DNA of 64,000 bases, from contig NZ_VWSG01000003.1 of the NCBI RefSeq assembly GCF_008629655.1, positions 286,366 to 350,365 of the forward strand, given 5' to 3'. Positions within the stretch are counted from its first letter, which is position 1. Each line of letters starts with the position of its first letter. A program made the translations under genes and the position numbers. This stretch comes from Paenimyroides baculatum. Its GTDB lineage: Bacteria; Bacteroidota; Bacteroidia; Flavobacteriales; Flavobacteriaceae. Positions 31,904 through 40,858 of the stretch are shown here, piece after piece. The notes under the pieces are model-generated. The model ran no database searches and was not told where the DNA came from. It worked only from the letters and a program-made list of their open reading frames with translations.

Positions 31904-34510
31904 ATGTCTACAAAGGAAAAAGAGAAAAAAGAAACGCCGTTAATGCAGCAATACAACCAGATTAAAGCGAAATATCCCGATGCTTGTCTGCTTTTTCGTG
32001 TGGGCGATTTTTACGAAACCTTTGGCGAAGACGCTGTTCGTACCGCAAAAGTTTTGGGCATTACCTTAACAAAACGCGGCGCAGGATCCAGCAGTGAAAC
32101 CGAACTGGCTGGTTTTCCACATCATTCCTTAAATGTGTACTTGCCTAAATTGGTAAAAGCGGGTTTACGTGTGGCTATTTGCGATCAGTTAGAAGATCCT
32201 AAAACCACCAAAACCATTGTAAAACGTGGCGTTACAGAATTGGTTACTCCTGGTGTTGCTATTAACGATGAAGTGTTGCAATCTAAAAGCAACAACTTTT
32301 TGGCGGCGTTGCATTTTGGTAAGAAAAATATTGGAATTGCCTTTTTAGATGTTTCAACAGGCGAATTTTTAACGTCACAAGGAAACGAAGAATATATTGA
32401 CAAATTACTTCAGAATTTCAAACCGAGCGAAGTTTTGGTTCAAAAAGGAAATAAAAATCATTTTCTGCACAATTTTGGTAGCGATTTCAATCTGTTTTAT
32501 TTAGAAGATTGGGTTTTTAAAGACGATTACGCTAACGAAAGTTTAACCAATCATTTTAAAACCAATTCGTTAAAAGGTTTTGGAATTGATGAATTGCAGG
32601 AAGGAATTATTTCGTGCGGAGCCATTTTATATTATCTTTCTGAAACACAGCACAATAAAATTCAGCACATAACCAATATTCAGCGAATTGCCGAAGATGC
32701 GTATGTTTGGATGGATCGATTTACGATTCGAAATTTAGAGTTGTACGGTTCTGCAAACGAAAATGCCACTACCCTTTTAGATGTGATTGATAAAACGTTG
32801 TCGCCAATGGGCGGACGTTTACTAAAACGCTGGCTGGCTTTGCCTTTAAAGGATATTGATGCTATTAACAAGCGTTTTGATGTGGTTGATTATTTTAAAT
32901 CGAACACCGAAGTTTTACAGAATTTTCAGTATCAAATCAAACAGATTTCTGATTTAGAACGATTGATTTCAAAGTTGGCTACCGGGAAAATATCGCCTCG
33001 TGAATTTGTTATTTTGAAGGAAAGTTTAGATGCGATTATTCCGCTGAAAGAAACGGCTTTGAAATCTAAAAATGATGCGTTGAAAGTTATAGGCGATAAT
33101 TTACATGCCTGCGAATTGCTTCGGGAAAAAATCGCTACAACTATTTCTGCCGATGCTCCCGTTGCCTTGAACAAAGGGAATGTGATTGCTAACGGAATAA
33201 ATGAAGAATTAGACGAGTTGCGAAATATATCGCATTCCGGAAAATCGTTTTTAGAGGCAATTGAAAAAAGAGAAAGCGAAATCACGGGAATTACTTCGTT
33301 GAAAGTCGCTTTTAACAACGTTTTCGGTTATTATATCGAAGTTAGAAACACGCACAAACACAAAGTTCCCGAAACTTGGATTCGAAAGCAAACGCTGGTT
33401 AATGCCGAACGATACATTACGGAAGAACTAAAAGAATACGAAGCAAAAATTTTAGGTGCCGAAGAACGCATTTCTAAAATTGAAGCAGATATTTATGAAA
33501 AATTCATGATGTGGTGTTCGCAGTACATTCAGCCGGTGCAGATGAATGCCAATTTGGTTGCACAGTTAGATTGTTTGCAATCGTATACGCAATTGGCTAT
33601 CGAAAATAATTACGTTCGTCCGGCTTTAGAAGACAATCACGTTTTAGAAATAAAAAATGGTCGCCACCCAGTGATCGAAAAACAGCTTTCGGTTGATACA
33701 CCTTACATTGCAAACGATGTTTATTTAGATACCGATTCGCAACAAATAATCATGATTACCGGACCAAATATGTCGGGTAAATCGGCAATTTTACGTCAAA
33801 CTGCATTAATTGTTTTGTTGGCGCAAATGGGTTGTTTTGTTCCGGCAAGCTCCGTGAGAATGGGCGTTGTAGATAAAATTTTTACTCGTGTTGGTGCATC
33901 AGATAATATTTCAATGGGCGAATCAACCTTTATGGTAGAAATGAACGAAACGGCATCTATCCTAAACAATTTAACCAACCGCAGTTTGGTTTTGTTAGAT
34001 GAAATTGGTCGCGGAACATCAACCTACGATGGAATTTCTATTGCTTGGGCTATTGCAGAATACATTCACGAACATCCGCAAAAAGCAAAAACCTTGTTTG
34101 CAACGCATTATCATGAATTAAACGACATGCATGAGCAATTCAACCGTATTAAAAACTTCAATGTTTCGGTTAAAGAATTAAAAGACAATGTGTTGTTTCT
34201 TCGCAAATTAGTTCCGGGCGGAAGCGCACACAGTTTTGGTATTCACGTTGCAAAAATGGCAGGAATGCCTAATTTGGTGGTTCAAAAAGCGCAGAAAATA
34301 TTAAAGAAATTAGAAGCCAGCCATAAAACTGAAGGAACTGCCGAAGCATTAAAACAAGACGATTTACAACTTTCGATTTTTAAACTGGATGATCCTATTT
34401 TGGAAGAAATACGCGATGAAATCACCAATTTAGATATCAATACGCTGACTCCGGTTGAAGCTTTGATGAAATTAAACGAAATCAAAAAAATGGTTTCCAA
34501 AAAGAAGTAG
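31904..34510 (+). CDS. mutS: DNA mismatch repair protein MutS
   Basis: An 868-residue MutS that recognises base mismatches and small loops. The mismatch-contacting Phe36 and Glu38 lie in [12 protein letters not shown], matching the E. coli numbering. Connector, lever and clamp domains follow, then the ATPase: Walker A in [17 protein letters not shown], the [16 protein letters not shown] signature, Walker B in [16 protein letters not shown], and the ATHYHEL switch. The C-terminus holds the short dimerisation region ([17 protein letters not shown]). No defect seen. Followed by a short repeat-rich spacer and the HPP gene. Confidence 0.97.
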   Translation: MSTKEKEKKETPLMQQYNQIKAKYPDACLLFRVGDFYETFGEDAVRTAKVLGITLTKRGAGSSSETELAGFPHHSLNVYLPKLVKAGLRVAICDQLEDPKTTKTIVKRGVTELVTPGVAINDEVLQSKSNNFLAALHFGKKNIGIAFLDVSTGEFLTSQGNEEYIDKLLQNFKPSEVLVQKGNKNHFLHNFGSDFNLFYLEDWVFKDDYANESLTNHFKTNSLKGFGIDELQEGIISCGAILYYLSETQHNKIQHITNIQRIAEDAYVWMDRFTIRNLELYGSANENATTLLDVIDKTLSPMGGRLLKRWLALPLKDIDAINKRFDVVDYFKSNTEVLQNFQYQIKQISDLERLISKLATGKISPREFVILKESLDAIIPLKETALKSKNDALKVIGDNLHACELLREKIATTISADAPVALNKGNVIANGINEELDELRNISHSGKSFLEAIEKRESEITGITSLKVAFNNVFGYYIEVRNTHKHKVPETWIRKQTLVNAERYITEELKEYEAKILGAEERISKIEADIYEKFMMWCSQYIQPVQMNANLVAQLDCLQSYTQLAIENNYVRPALEDNHVLEIKNGRHPVIEKQLSVDTPYIANDVYLDTDSQQIIMITGPNMSGKSAILRQTALIVLLAQMGCFVPASSVRMGVVDKIFTRVGASDNISMGESTFMVEMNETASILNNLTNRSLVLLDEIGRGTSTYDGISIAWAIAEYIHEHPQKAKTLFATHYHELNDMHEQFNRIKNFNVSVKELKDNVLFLRKLVPGGSAHSFGIHVAKMAGMPNLVVQKAQKILKKLEASHKTEGTAEALKQDDLQLSIFKLDDPILEEIRDEITNLDINTLTPVEALMKLNEIKKMVSKKK

Positions 34511-34539
34511 TAATATAGTTTTTAGTTGTTAGCTTTAAA

Positions 34540-34566
34540 ACTTTCGACTTTAAGACTTTTGACTTT
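34540..34566 (+). repeat. Short ACTTT direct repeats in the mutS-HPP spacer
   Basis: ACTTT occurs four times at 34540, 34547, 34555 and 34562, spaced 7, 8 and 7 bases, just before the HPP gene ATG. The function of this low-complexity track is unknown, and it may be drift. Confidence 0.5.
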
Positions 34567-34571
34567 ATAAT

Positions 34572-35156
34572 ATGTCGATCAAAAAAAACAAAACCTACCG
34601 TAGAACGCGTTATTTGCTTTACAAAGAAACGTTAGTTGATTTTAAAGAACATTTTTGGGCTTTTGTAGGATCTTTCGTTGGTTTGGGAACCATAAGCTTT
34701 TTACATTTTGAAGGATTATCAAAATACGACCTTACTTTGATGATTGGATCTTTCGGAGCAAGTTGCGTATTGATTTACGGCGCAATTGGAAGTCCGTTGG
34801 CGCAACCCAAAAACCTTTTTAACGGACATTTAATTTCTGCAATTATCGGCGTTACCTGCTATAAAATTTTAGGCGATTATGTTTGGATTGCAGGTCCTTT
34901 GGCAGTTTCACTTTCAATTATCGGTATGCAAATGGCAAAATCACTGCATCCGCCTGGTGGTGCAACGGCTTTAATTGCCGTGACCGGTGGTCCGTCTATC
35001 ACTAATTTGGGTTATGAATATGTTTTTTCGCCCGTGTTTACCGGCGTGTTTATTTTATTTATTGCCGCAATAATTTTTAATAATATTCCGCATAAAAGAC
35101 AGTATCCCGTAAAATCATTTCCGAGTTTATATAGAAGAAAAGCAAGAAACAAATAA
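34572..35156 (+). CDS. HPP-family membrane protein
   Basis: A 194-residue protein of the HPP family (PF04982-type), named for the His-Pro-Pro motif seen here in KSLHPPGGATALIAVTGG. Four to five membrane helices; GSFGASCVLIYGAIGSPLAQPKNLFNGHLISAIIGV is also diagnostic. Some relatives transport nitrite across plastid membranes; the bacterial role is undetermined. No CBS domain is attached. The gene follows mutS by 61 bases and ends in a hairpin that overlaps its stop. Confidence 0.9.
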   Translation: MSIKKNKTYRRTRYLLYKETLVDFKEHFWAFVGSFVGLGTISFLHFEGLSKYDLTLMIGSFGASCVLIYGAIGSPLAQPKNLFNGHLISAIIGVTCYKILGDYVWIAGPLAVSLSIIGMQMAKSLHPPGGATALIAVTGGPSITNLGYEYVFSPVFTGVFILFIAAIIFNNIPHKRQYPVKSFPSLYRRKARNK

Positions 35157-35172
35157 GTTCTTGCTTTTTTTG
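35140..35172 (+). terminator. Rho-independent terminator of the HPP gene
   Basis: Stem AAGCAAGAA / TTCTTGCTT with a nine-base loop containing the stop codon, followed by a T run. Confidence 0.78.
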
Positions 35173-35233
35173 TTTGAACTATTTAGGACTATTTTTCTTA
35201 CTTTTAATTAAAAAAATCAAATTCACATTTAAA

Positions 35234-35264
35234 CTTGTCATTCCGGACTTGATCCGGAATCTCA
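35234..35264 (-). repeat. REP-like 31-nt hairpin, copy 2
   Basis: Perfect eight-base-pair stem ATTCCGGA / TCCGGAAT. Read on the minus strand the unit is TGAGATTCCGG... ending TGACAAG. It faces copy 3 in inverted orientation, forming a BIME-like pair in the 35173-35349 spacer. Confidence 0.7.
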
Positions 35265-35280
35265 AATATGATTAAAACAA

Positions 35281-35311
35281 TGAGAAGCTGAAACAAGTTC
35301 AGCTTGACAAA
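35281..35311 (+). repeat. REP-like 31-nt hairpin, copy 3
   Basis: Perfect eight-base-pair stem AAGCTGAA / TTCAGCTT with the same ends (TGAGA, TGACAA) as copy 2 but a different stem sequence. Sixteen bases separate the two units. Confidence 0.7.
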
Positions 35312-35349
35312 TTGGTTGATAACCTACAATCTCATTAAAAAAGTTCAAA

Positions 35350-35715
35350 ATGAATTTCACAAAATTAGTACCCAACATATTCTACGAAAACATACAAGAC
35401 GGCATTGAACTTTTTGTAGACTGCTTAACGTTTACAATGGGTTACAGCGATTTAAACTCTGACAATCCTTGCTGTATTGTGGAAAAAGATAATTTACAGG
35501 TTTTTCTACATCAGAATAAAGAATATGCCGATAAAGATCGACCTGAAATAAGATTACATACCAACAATATTGACGAAGTTTACGAAAAAGTCGCAAATAC
35601 ACACAAAAAGTTCCTACATCCAAATTTAAAAGGTGTAACCATGCGACCTTGGGGTGCAAAAGAATTTGCTTTGTTAGATGCCACCAACGTTTGCATAATT
35701 ATTCAGCAGTGGTAA
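35350..35715 (+). CDS. VOC-superfamily (glyoxalase/bleomycin-resistance-like) protein
   Basis: A 121-residue single-domain protein of the vicinal-oxygen-chelate fold. LVPNIFYENIQDGIELFVDCLTFTMGYSDL, NPCCIVEKDNLQVFLHQNKEY, RPEIRLHTNNIDEVYEKVA, and PWGAKEFALLDATNVCIIIQQW correspond to the beta-alpha-beta-beta-beta units. Metal-binding positions are not clearly complete, so it may be a binding protein rather than an enzyme. Monocistronic and bounded by hairpins. Confidence 0.83.
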   Translation: MNFTKLVPNIFYENIQDGIELFVDCLTFTMGYSDLNSDNPCCIVEKDNLQVFLHQNKEYADKDRPEIRLHTNNIDEVYEKVANTHKKFLHPNLKGVTMRPWGAKEFALLDATNVCIIIQQW

Positions 35716-35733
35716 TTTCTTTACTTAAATAAG

Positions 35734-35762
35734 AAAGCAGAAACCCGATAGATTTCTGCTTT
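35734..35762. terminator. Bidirectional terminator
   Basis: Stem AAAGCAGAAA / TTTCTGCTTT with a nine-base loop between the convergent VOC and DUF3829 genes. Confidence 0.75.
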
Positions 35763-35775
35763 TCTGTATGTTTAT

Positions 35776-36707
35776 CTAATCAACAAAAGTATTATAACGA
35801 CTTACAATATTTTGGTAACCATTTTGAATTTCTGATGCCTGACCTTCTGTAATAGTCTTACTAGTTTCGGCTTCGCGTAAAACTTTACGTAAAGTTGCCA
35901 AGAAATTATCGCCTTCTTTATTAAAGCTTTCGTAATAACCTTTTTTGCTTTGTAAAGAAGTTTCGCTTACTTTAAATTCTTTGGCAGTATTGGCTTTAAT
36001 TTCTTTTTCTAAAACATCGTACTGTTTTTTAATAGCAGGAATATCGTACACATCTTCATTGTATTGATCGGTAACTGCAGTAGTTATATTTTGAGATAGC
36101 GTAAGCACTTTTTTGCTTCCTAAAATATAATCTTTCAGCGGATGATCTTTTAAAATAGTTTCTTCTGCGCCATCTCAATTGGCTGAATAATAGCACTTAA
36201 CTTATCTTCGGCTACATAATAATCGTCTATAAGCTTCATTATTTCAGCTTTATATGTTTGTGCTTTTGCTCCCTTATCGTCTTTGTAATCTTCTGCTTTA
36301 ATGTAAGTTACAAGCTCGTCGGTTTTCTTTTTAATGTCATCGATCTTTTTTGTAGAATCTGCTACAAGCGTTTTAACGGCTTCTTTATTTTTCCCAAGTG
36401 CATCGGGAGCTTCGGTTAATTTAGACATGCTTGGCATTGTGATCGGCGGAATCAAAACCGGAGTTTGTCCAGCAATGAAAGCATCCATACTTCCCAAATA
36501 CCTTACTACACGTTCTAAATTAGATCGGTTCTTTGAACTTTTCTCAATAAGCCCGTTATTGAACTCGATAATAGCATTGGCATCATCCATATTATCTACT
36601 GCAACAACTTCTTTTCCGTCTGCATTTACAGATGCATCTTTTTTACATCCAACAACGGTTAATCCTATACCGCACAGCAATAATGCGGGAAACAAAATCT
36701 TTTTCAT
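35776..36707 (-). pseudogene. DUF3829 lipoprotein split by a frameshift
   Basis: Two adjacent minus-strand frames together make one YiiG/DUF3829 lipoprotein. The first (36707 to 36150) encodes the lipobox signal (LLLCGIGLTVVGC) and about 180 residues, ending shortly after a QPIEMAQKKLF stop. The second frame is open from within the same bases (reading A-E-E-T-I-L-K-D-H-P-L-K-D-Y) through to the stop at 35776, with no stop between. The whole span is 932 bases, one short of a multiple of three, as expected for a single deleted base near 36163-36170. Either a true pseudogene or a sequencing error. Intact it would be about 310 residues, usual for the family. Function unknown. Confidence 0.82.
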
Positions 36708-36870
36708 AATACTTTTTGTTTTAATGATTTACATAATCTTAAAAATATAATTTTTAATTTGATATTCCATTTTTTCATCAAAAAAAATACTGTTGAAAAT
36801 AACCACAAAAAATATTTCAAAATGGCAAAAAATCATCACAAATAATTTTCATTAAATCAATAACATATAC

Positions 36871-36878
36871 TATTTTTG
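36871..36878 (+). promoter_or_regulatory. Candidate -7 element for purH
   Basis: TATTTTTG fits TAnnTTTG, 26 bases before the purH ATG. No clear -33 TTG; no PurR-like or riboswitch structure was seen in 36708-36904. Confidence 0.42.
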
Positions 36879-36904
36879 CAGCTTAAAAACAACGAACAAC
36901 AATA

Positions 36905-38437
36905 ATGAGTACATCTAAAAAAATTCAATCGGCATTAATTTCAGTATTTGATAAAAACGGATTAGAGCCAATTGTTAGAGAATTGCACAAAAACAACGTA
37001 ACTATTTATTCAACAGGCGGTACCGAAACGTTTATTTTAGATTTGGGAATTCCGGTTGTGCCAGTAGAAGACGTTACTTCATACCCATCGATTTTAGGCG
37101 GACGTGTTAAAACGTTACACCCGAAAATTTTTGGTGGAATTTTGAACCGTCAGGACAACGAAACTGATGTTCAACAAATGAAAGATTATGCAATTCCACA
37201 GATTGATTTAGTTATTGTTGATTTGTATCCGTTTGAAAAAACAGTTGCATCGGGTGCTGATGAAGCGGCTATTATTGAAAAAATTGATATCGGAGGAATT
37301 TCATTAATCCGTGCTGGTGCAAAGAATTTTAAAGACACCGTAATTGTTGCATCGGTTGAAGAATACGAAACATTCTTGAATTTTTATACAGAAGAAAACG
37401 GATCTACAACCTTGGCACAACGTAAATATTTAGCTGCTAAAGCGTTCCATACATCATCGCACTATGACGGAGCTATTTTCAATTATTTCAACCAAGAAAT
37501 AAACGAACCGGTTTTAAAAATAAGTGAAAGCGAAGCGCAAACTTTACGCTACGGAGAAAACCCACATCAAAAAGGAATTTTCTACGGAAATTTTGACGAA
37601 TTGTTTGATAAGTTACACGGAAAAGAGTTATCTTACAACAATTTATTAGATGTTGACGCTGCCGTTAATTTAATGAACGAATTTAAAGGCGATGCGCCTA
37701 CATTTGCTATTTTAAAACACAACAACGCTTGTGGTGTGGCTCAAAAACCAACTATGAAAGAAGCTTATTTGGCAGCTTTGGCTGGTGATCCAACATCGGC
37801 TTTTGGTGGTGTTTTAATTGCAAACGGGAACATTGATAAAGAAACAGCAGAAGAAATTAACAAATTGTTCTGCGAAATTGTAATTGCACCAAGCTATGAT
37901 GCCGAAGCTGTTACCATTTTACAAGAAAAGAAAAACAGAATTATATTAACAATTAAAGATATAAAATTACCAACAACACAGGTTCGTACGTGTTTAAACG
38001 GAATTTTATTTCAAGATAAAGACAACGTAACAGATACTAAAGAACATTTAACCAACGTTACTTCTTTAGTAGCTGATGCTGAACAAGTTGAAGATTTATT
38101 GTTTGCATCTAAAATTTGTAAACACACAAAATCGAACACTATTGTTTTGGCTAAAAACAAAGAGTTGTGTGCTTCGGGAACCGGACAAACATCTCGTGTT
38201 GATGCTTTAAAACAAGCTATTGACAAAGCAAATGCGTTTGGTATTGATTTAACAGATGCCGTAATGGCAAGTGATGCGTTTTTCCCTTTCCCTGATTGTG
38301 TGGAAATTGCTAAAAATGCAGGTATTAAAGCTGTTATTCAACCAGGCGGATCAATTAAAGACAATTTTAGCATTGATTATTGTAACGAAAACCAAATGGT
38401 TATGATAACCACAGGTATCCGTCACTTTAAACATTAA
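36905..38437 (+). CDS. purH: Bifunctional AICAR transformylase / IMP cyclohydrolase
   Basis: Catalyses the last two steps of IMP synthesis. The N-terminal IMP cyclohydrolase part shows SVFDKNGLEPIVRELHKNNVTIYSTGGT, GGRVKTLHPKIFGGIL and IDIGGISLIRAGAKNF. The C-terminal transformylase part has LRYGENPHQKGIFYG, the catalytic Lys-His in ILKHNNACGVA, CASGTGQTSRVDALKQAI and DAFFPFPDCVEIA. The 510-residue length is normal. It precedes the mreB cluster by 44 bases without a visible terminator, so some read-through into the cell-shape operon is possible. Confidence 0.97.
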   Translation: MSTSKKIQSALISVFDKNGLEPIVRELHKNNVTIYSTGGTETFILDLGIPVVPVEDVTSYPSILGGRVKTLHPKIFGGILNRQDNETDVQQMKDYAIPQIDLVIVDLYPFEKTVASGADEAAIIEKIDIGGISLIRAGAKNFKDTVIVASVEEYETFLNFYTEENGSTTLAQRKYLAAKAFHTSSHYDGAIFNYFNQEINEPVLKISESEAQTLRYGENPHQKGIFYGNFDELFDKLHGKELSYNNLLDVDAAVNLMNEFKGDAPTFAILKHNNACGVAQKPTMKEAYLAALAGDPTSAFGGVLIANGNIDKETAEEINKLFCEIVIAPSYDAEAVTILQEKKNRIILTIKDIKLPTTQVRTCLNGILFQDKDNVTDTKEHLTNVTSLVADAEQVEDLLFASKICKHTKSNTIVLAKNKELCASGTGQTSRVDALKQAIDKANAFGIDLTDAVMASDAFFPFPDCVEIAKNAGIKAVIQPGGSIKDNFSIDYCNENQMVMITTGIRHFKH

Positions 38438-38481
38438 AAATATAACGGAATAATTTAACTTAATACCATTCTAAAAAATAT

Positions 38482-39510
38482 ATGGGATTTTTTGATTTCA
38501 TGACCGAGGAAATCGCTATGGACCTTGGTACTGCAAATACTTTAATAATACATAACGGAAAAGTTGTAGTTGACAGCCCTTCTATTGTAGCTCGCGATCG
38601 CGTTTCGGGAAAAATAATTGCTGTGGGTAAAGAAGCTAGCTTAATGCAAGGTAAAACACATGATAACATTAAAACCATTCGTCCGTTAAAAGATGGTGTT
38701 ATTGCAGATTTTGATGCATCAGAAAAAATGATCAGTCTGTTTATTAAAAGTATTCCTGCGTTAAAAAAGAGATTGTTTACACCTGCATTACGTATGGTGG
38801 TTTGTATTCCGTCGGGAATTACAGAGGTTGAAATGCGTGCGGTCAAAGAATCATGCGAACGCGTAAACGGTAAAGAAGTTTATTTAATACACGAACCTAT
38901 GGCAGCAGCTATTGGTATTGGTGTTGATATTATGCAGCCAAAAGGTAACATGATTGTTGATATAGGTGGTGGTACTACCGAAATTGCCGTTTTGGCATTA
39001 GGCGGTATTGTTTGTGATAAATCGGTTAAAATTGCCGGTGATGTTTTCACAAACGATATTATCTACTACATGCGTACACAACACAATTTGTTTGTGGGTG
39101 AAGGAACTGCAGAAAAAATTAAAATTGAAATTGGTGCTGCTATCGAAGATTTAGATCAGGGACCAGAAGATTTAATGGTTCAAGGTCGTGACTTGTTAAC
39201 TGGTAAACCAAAACAGGTAAACGTATCTTATAGAGAAATTGCGAAAGCGTTAGACAAATCTATTCAGCGTATTGAAGATGCCGTAATGGAAACATTATCG
39301 CAAACTCCACCGGAATTAGCTGCCGATATTTATAACACAGGTATTTATTTAGCTGGTGGTGGATCTATGTTAAGAGGTTTAGACAAACGTATCTCTCAAA
39401 AAACAGATTTACCGGTTTATATTGCAGAAGATCCTTTACGTGCTGTAGTACGCGGAACGGGTATCGTAATTAAAAATATAGAGAAATTCAAAAGCATCCT
39501 TATAAAATAA
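38482..39510 (+). CDS. mreB: Rod shape-determining protein MreB
   Basis: A 342-residue actin homologue that forms membrane filaments directing side-wall peptidoglycan synthesis. The N-terminus MGFFDFMTEEIAMDLGTANTLIIHNGKVV, NIKTIRPLKDGVIADFDASEKMI, VIPSG-type motifs, LIHEPMAAAIGIGVDI, MIVDIGGGTTEIAVLALGGIV and the C-terminal GIYLAGGGSMLRGLDKRI are the five actin-fold signatures. First gene of a complete mreBCD-mrdA-rodA cluster, all on the plus strand with short gaps or overlaps. Confidence 0.97.
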   Translation: MGFFDFMTEEIAMDLGTANTLIIHNGKVVVDSPSIVARDRVSGKIIAVGKEASLMQGKTHDNIKTIRPLKDGVIADFDASEKMISLFIKSIPALKKRLFTPALRMVVCIPSGITEVEMRAVKESCERVNGKEVYLIHEPMAAAIGIGVDIMQPKGNMIVDIGGGTTEIAVLALGGIVCDKSVKIAGDVFTNDIIYYMRTQHNLFVGEGTAEKIKIEIGAAIEDLDQGPEDLMVQGRDLLTGKPKQVNVSYREIAKALDKSIQRIEDAVMETLSQTPPELAADIYNTGIYLAGGGSMLRGLDKRISQKTDLPVYIAEDPLRAVVRGTGIVIKNIEKFKSILIK

Positions 39511-39525
39511 TACCGCAAATTCAGT

Positions 39526-40359
39526 ATGCAGCAAATCATATATTTTATAACAAAAAACAGTACTAAACTACTGTTTTTGCTGCTTTTAGTAGTTTCATTG
39601 TATTTAACGGTACAAACGCACTCGTATCATCAAAGTCAAATGCTGCACAGTGCTAATGTTGTTTCGGGTACGATCTATGAAAAAACCAATAGCATTACCG
39701 AATATTTACATTTAAAAGACGAAAACAATCGTTTGGCAGAAGAAAATGCCAAAATGAAACAGATTTTATACAACAGCCAACTGATTGTAGACAGTACGTT
39801 TGCGGTAAATCCGGAAATACGTATCGCCCAAGATTACAAGCTTTTTAATGCAAAAATCATTAAAAATTCGTTTTACAAAAAAGAAAACTACTTAACCATT
39901 AAAGGCGGTAAGGCTAACGGTATCAAGAAAGACATGGGTGTAATTAACTCTAAAGGAGTTATAGGCATTGTTGAAAATGTTTCTAAAAATTATGCTACCA
40001 TACAAAGCATACTGAATACACATACAAAAATCAGTGCTAAAGTTAGCAATACCAACCATTTTGGAACGATTACATGGGACGGAAAAAACACGGGCTATGT
40101 ACAGCTAATGGATATTCCAAAATTGGCAGCTCTGCGAAAAGGTGATTCTATTGTAACAGGTGGAATTTCGACTATTTTTCCTGAGAACGTACCGGTTGGA
40201 GTGGTTGACAAGGTATTTACATCTAAAAATTCGAATTTTTATACCATCAGCGTGCGTTTGTTTAACGATATGACCAATATTAGTTCGGTATATTTAATTG
40301 AACACGTGCATATTAAAGAGATTTTAGAACTTGAAGAACAAACAGTAAGCGATGAATAA
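39526..40359 (+). CDS. mreC: Rod shape-determining protein MreC
   Basis: A 277-residue bitopic protein: a short cytoplasmic tail, one membrane helix (LLFLLLLVVSLYLTVQTH), a coiled coil (YLHLKDENNRLAEENAKMKQIL) and the periplasmic double beta-barrel (AKIIKNSFYKKENYLTIKGGKANGIKKDMGVINSKGVIGIVENVSKNYATIQSILN, then GTITWDGKNTGYVQLMDIPKLAALRKGDSIVTGGISTIFPENVPVGVVDKV). It links MreB with PBP2/RodA. The start follows mreB by 15 bases; the end overlaps mreD by 8. Confidence 0.95.
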   Translation: MQQIIYFITKNSTKLLFLLLLVVSLYLTVQTHSYHQSQMLHSANVVSGTIYEKTNSITEYLHLKDENNRLAEENAKMKQILYNSQLIVDSTFAVNPEIRIAQDYKLFNAKIIKNSFYKKENYLTIKGGKANGIKKDMGVINSKGVIGIVENVSKNYATIQSILNTHTKISAKVSNTNHFGTITWDGKNTGYVQLMDIPKLAALRKGDSIVTGGISTIFPENVPVGVVDKVFTSKNSNFYTISVRLFNDMTNISSVYLIEHVHIKEILELEEQTVSDE

Positions 40360-40858
40360 TACCACTATTTTAAATACGTTCCGTTTTATTGTTCTTGTAT
40401 TCTTTCAGGTAACAGTATTTAATAACATTCATTTTTTTGGATTCGTAACACCGTACCCATACATTTTATTCATTCTGCTGTATCCTTTAAATACCAACCG
40501 ACATCTGTTTTTAATTTTCAGTTTTCTGTTGGGATTAATTCTGGATATTTTTAATAATTCGGGCGGCGTACACACTACAGCGTGTATTACATTGGCATTT
40601 TTTCGGGAAAATCTGTTAAAAATGGCATTTGGTTACAGTTACGAATTTCACATGATGCGTATTACCGATAAGCTTTCGTCAGAATTGGTAACCTATGTTG
40701 TAACCAGCGTTTTAATTCATCATACCATATTAATTAGTTTAGAAGTTTTTAACTTTAGCTTTATTTTGGAGATTTTATTGCGCATTGTAACATCATCTGC
40801 CTTTACAATCATCCTTTTATTCTTAATCATCGGATTAATTAAATCGCCTCGAAAATGA
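40352..40858 (+). CDS. mreD: Rod shape-determining protein MreD
   Basis: A 168-residue integral membrane protein with about five helices; FQVTVFNNIHFFGFVTPYPYILFILLYPLNTNRHLFLIFSFLLGLILDIFNNSGGVHTTACITLAFFR carries the MreD-typical sequence. It completes the elongasome membrane scaffold. It starts inside the end of mreC and overlaps the start of mrdA by 4 bases (ATGA), so the three are translationally coupled. Confidence 0.93.
   Translation: MNNTTILNTFRFIVLVFFQVTVFNNIHFFGFVTPYPYILFILLYPLNTNRHLFLIFSFLLGLILDIFNNSGGVHTTACITLAFFRENLLKMAFGYSYEFHMMRITDKLSSELVTYVVTSVLIHHTILISLEVFNFSFILEILLRIVTSSAFTIILLFLIIGLIKSPRK

Noticed and set aside
36334..36750. Plus-strand open frame opposite the DUF3829 gene
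   Set aside because: Antisense to the recognisable lipoprotein; its composition mirrors that gene and no start signal supports it.
36708..36904. Purine riboswitch upstream of purH
   Set aside because: The spacer is AT-rich without the conserved purine aptamer core; only a -7-like element was found.
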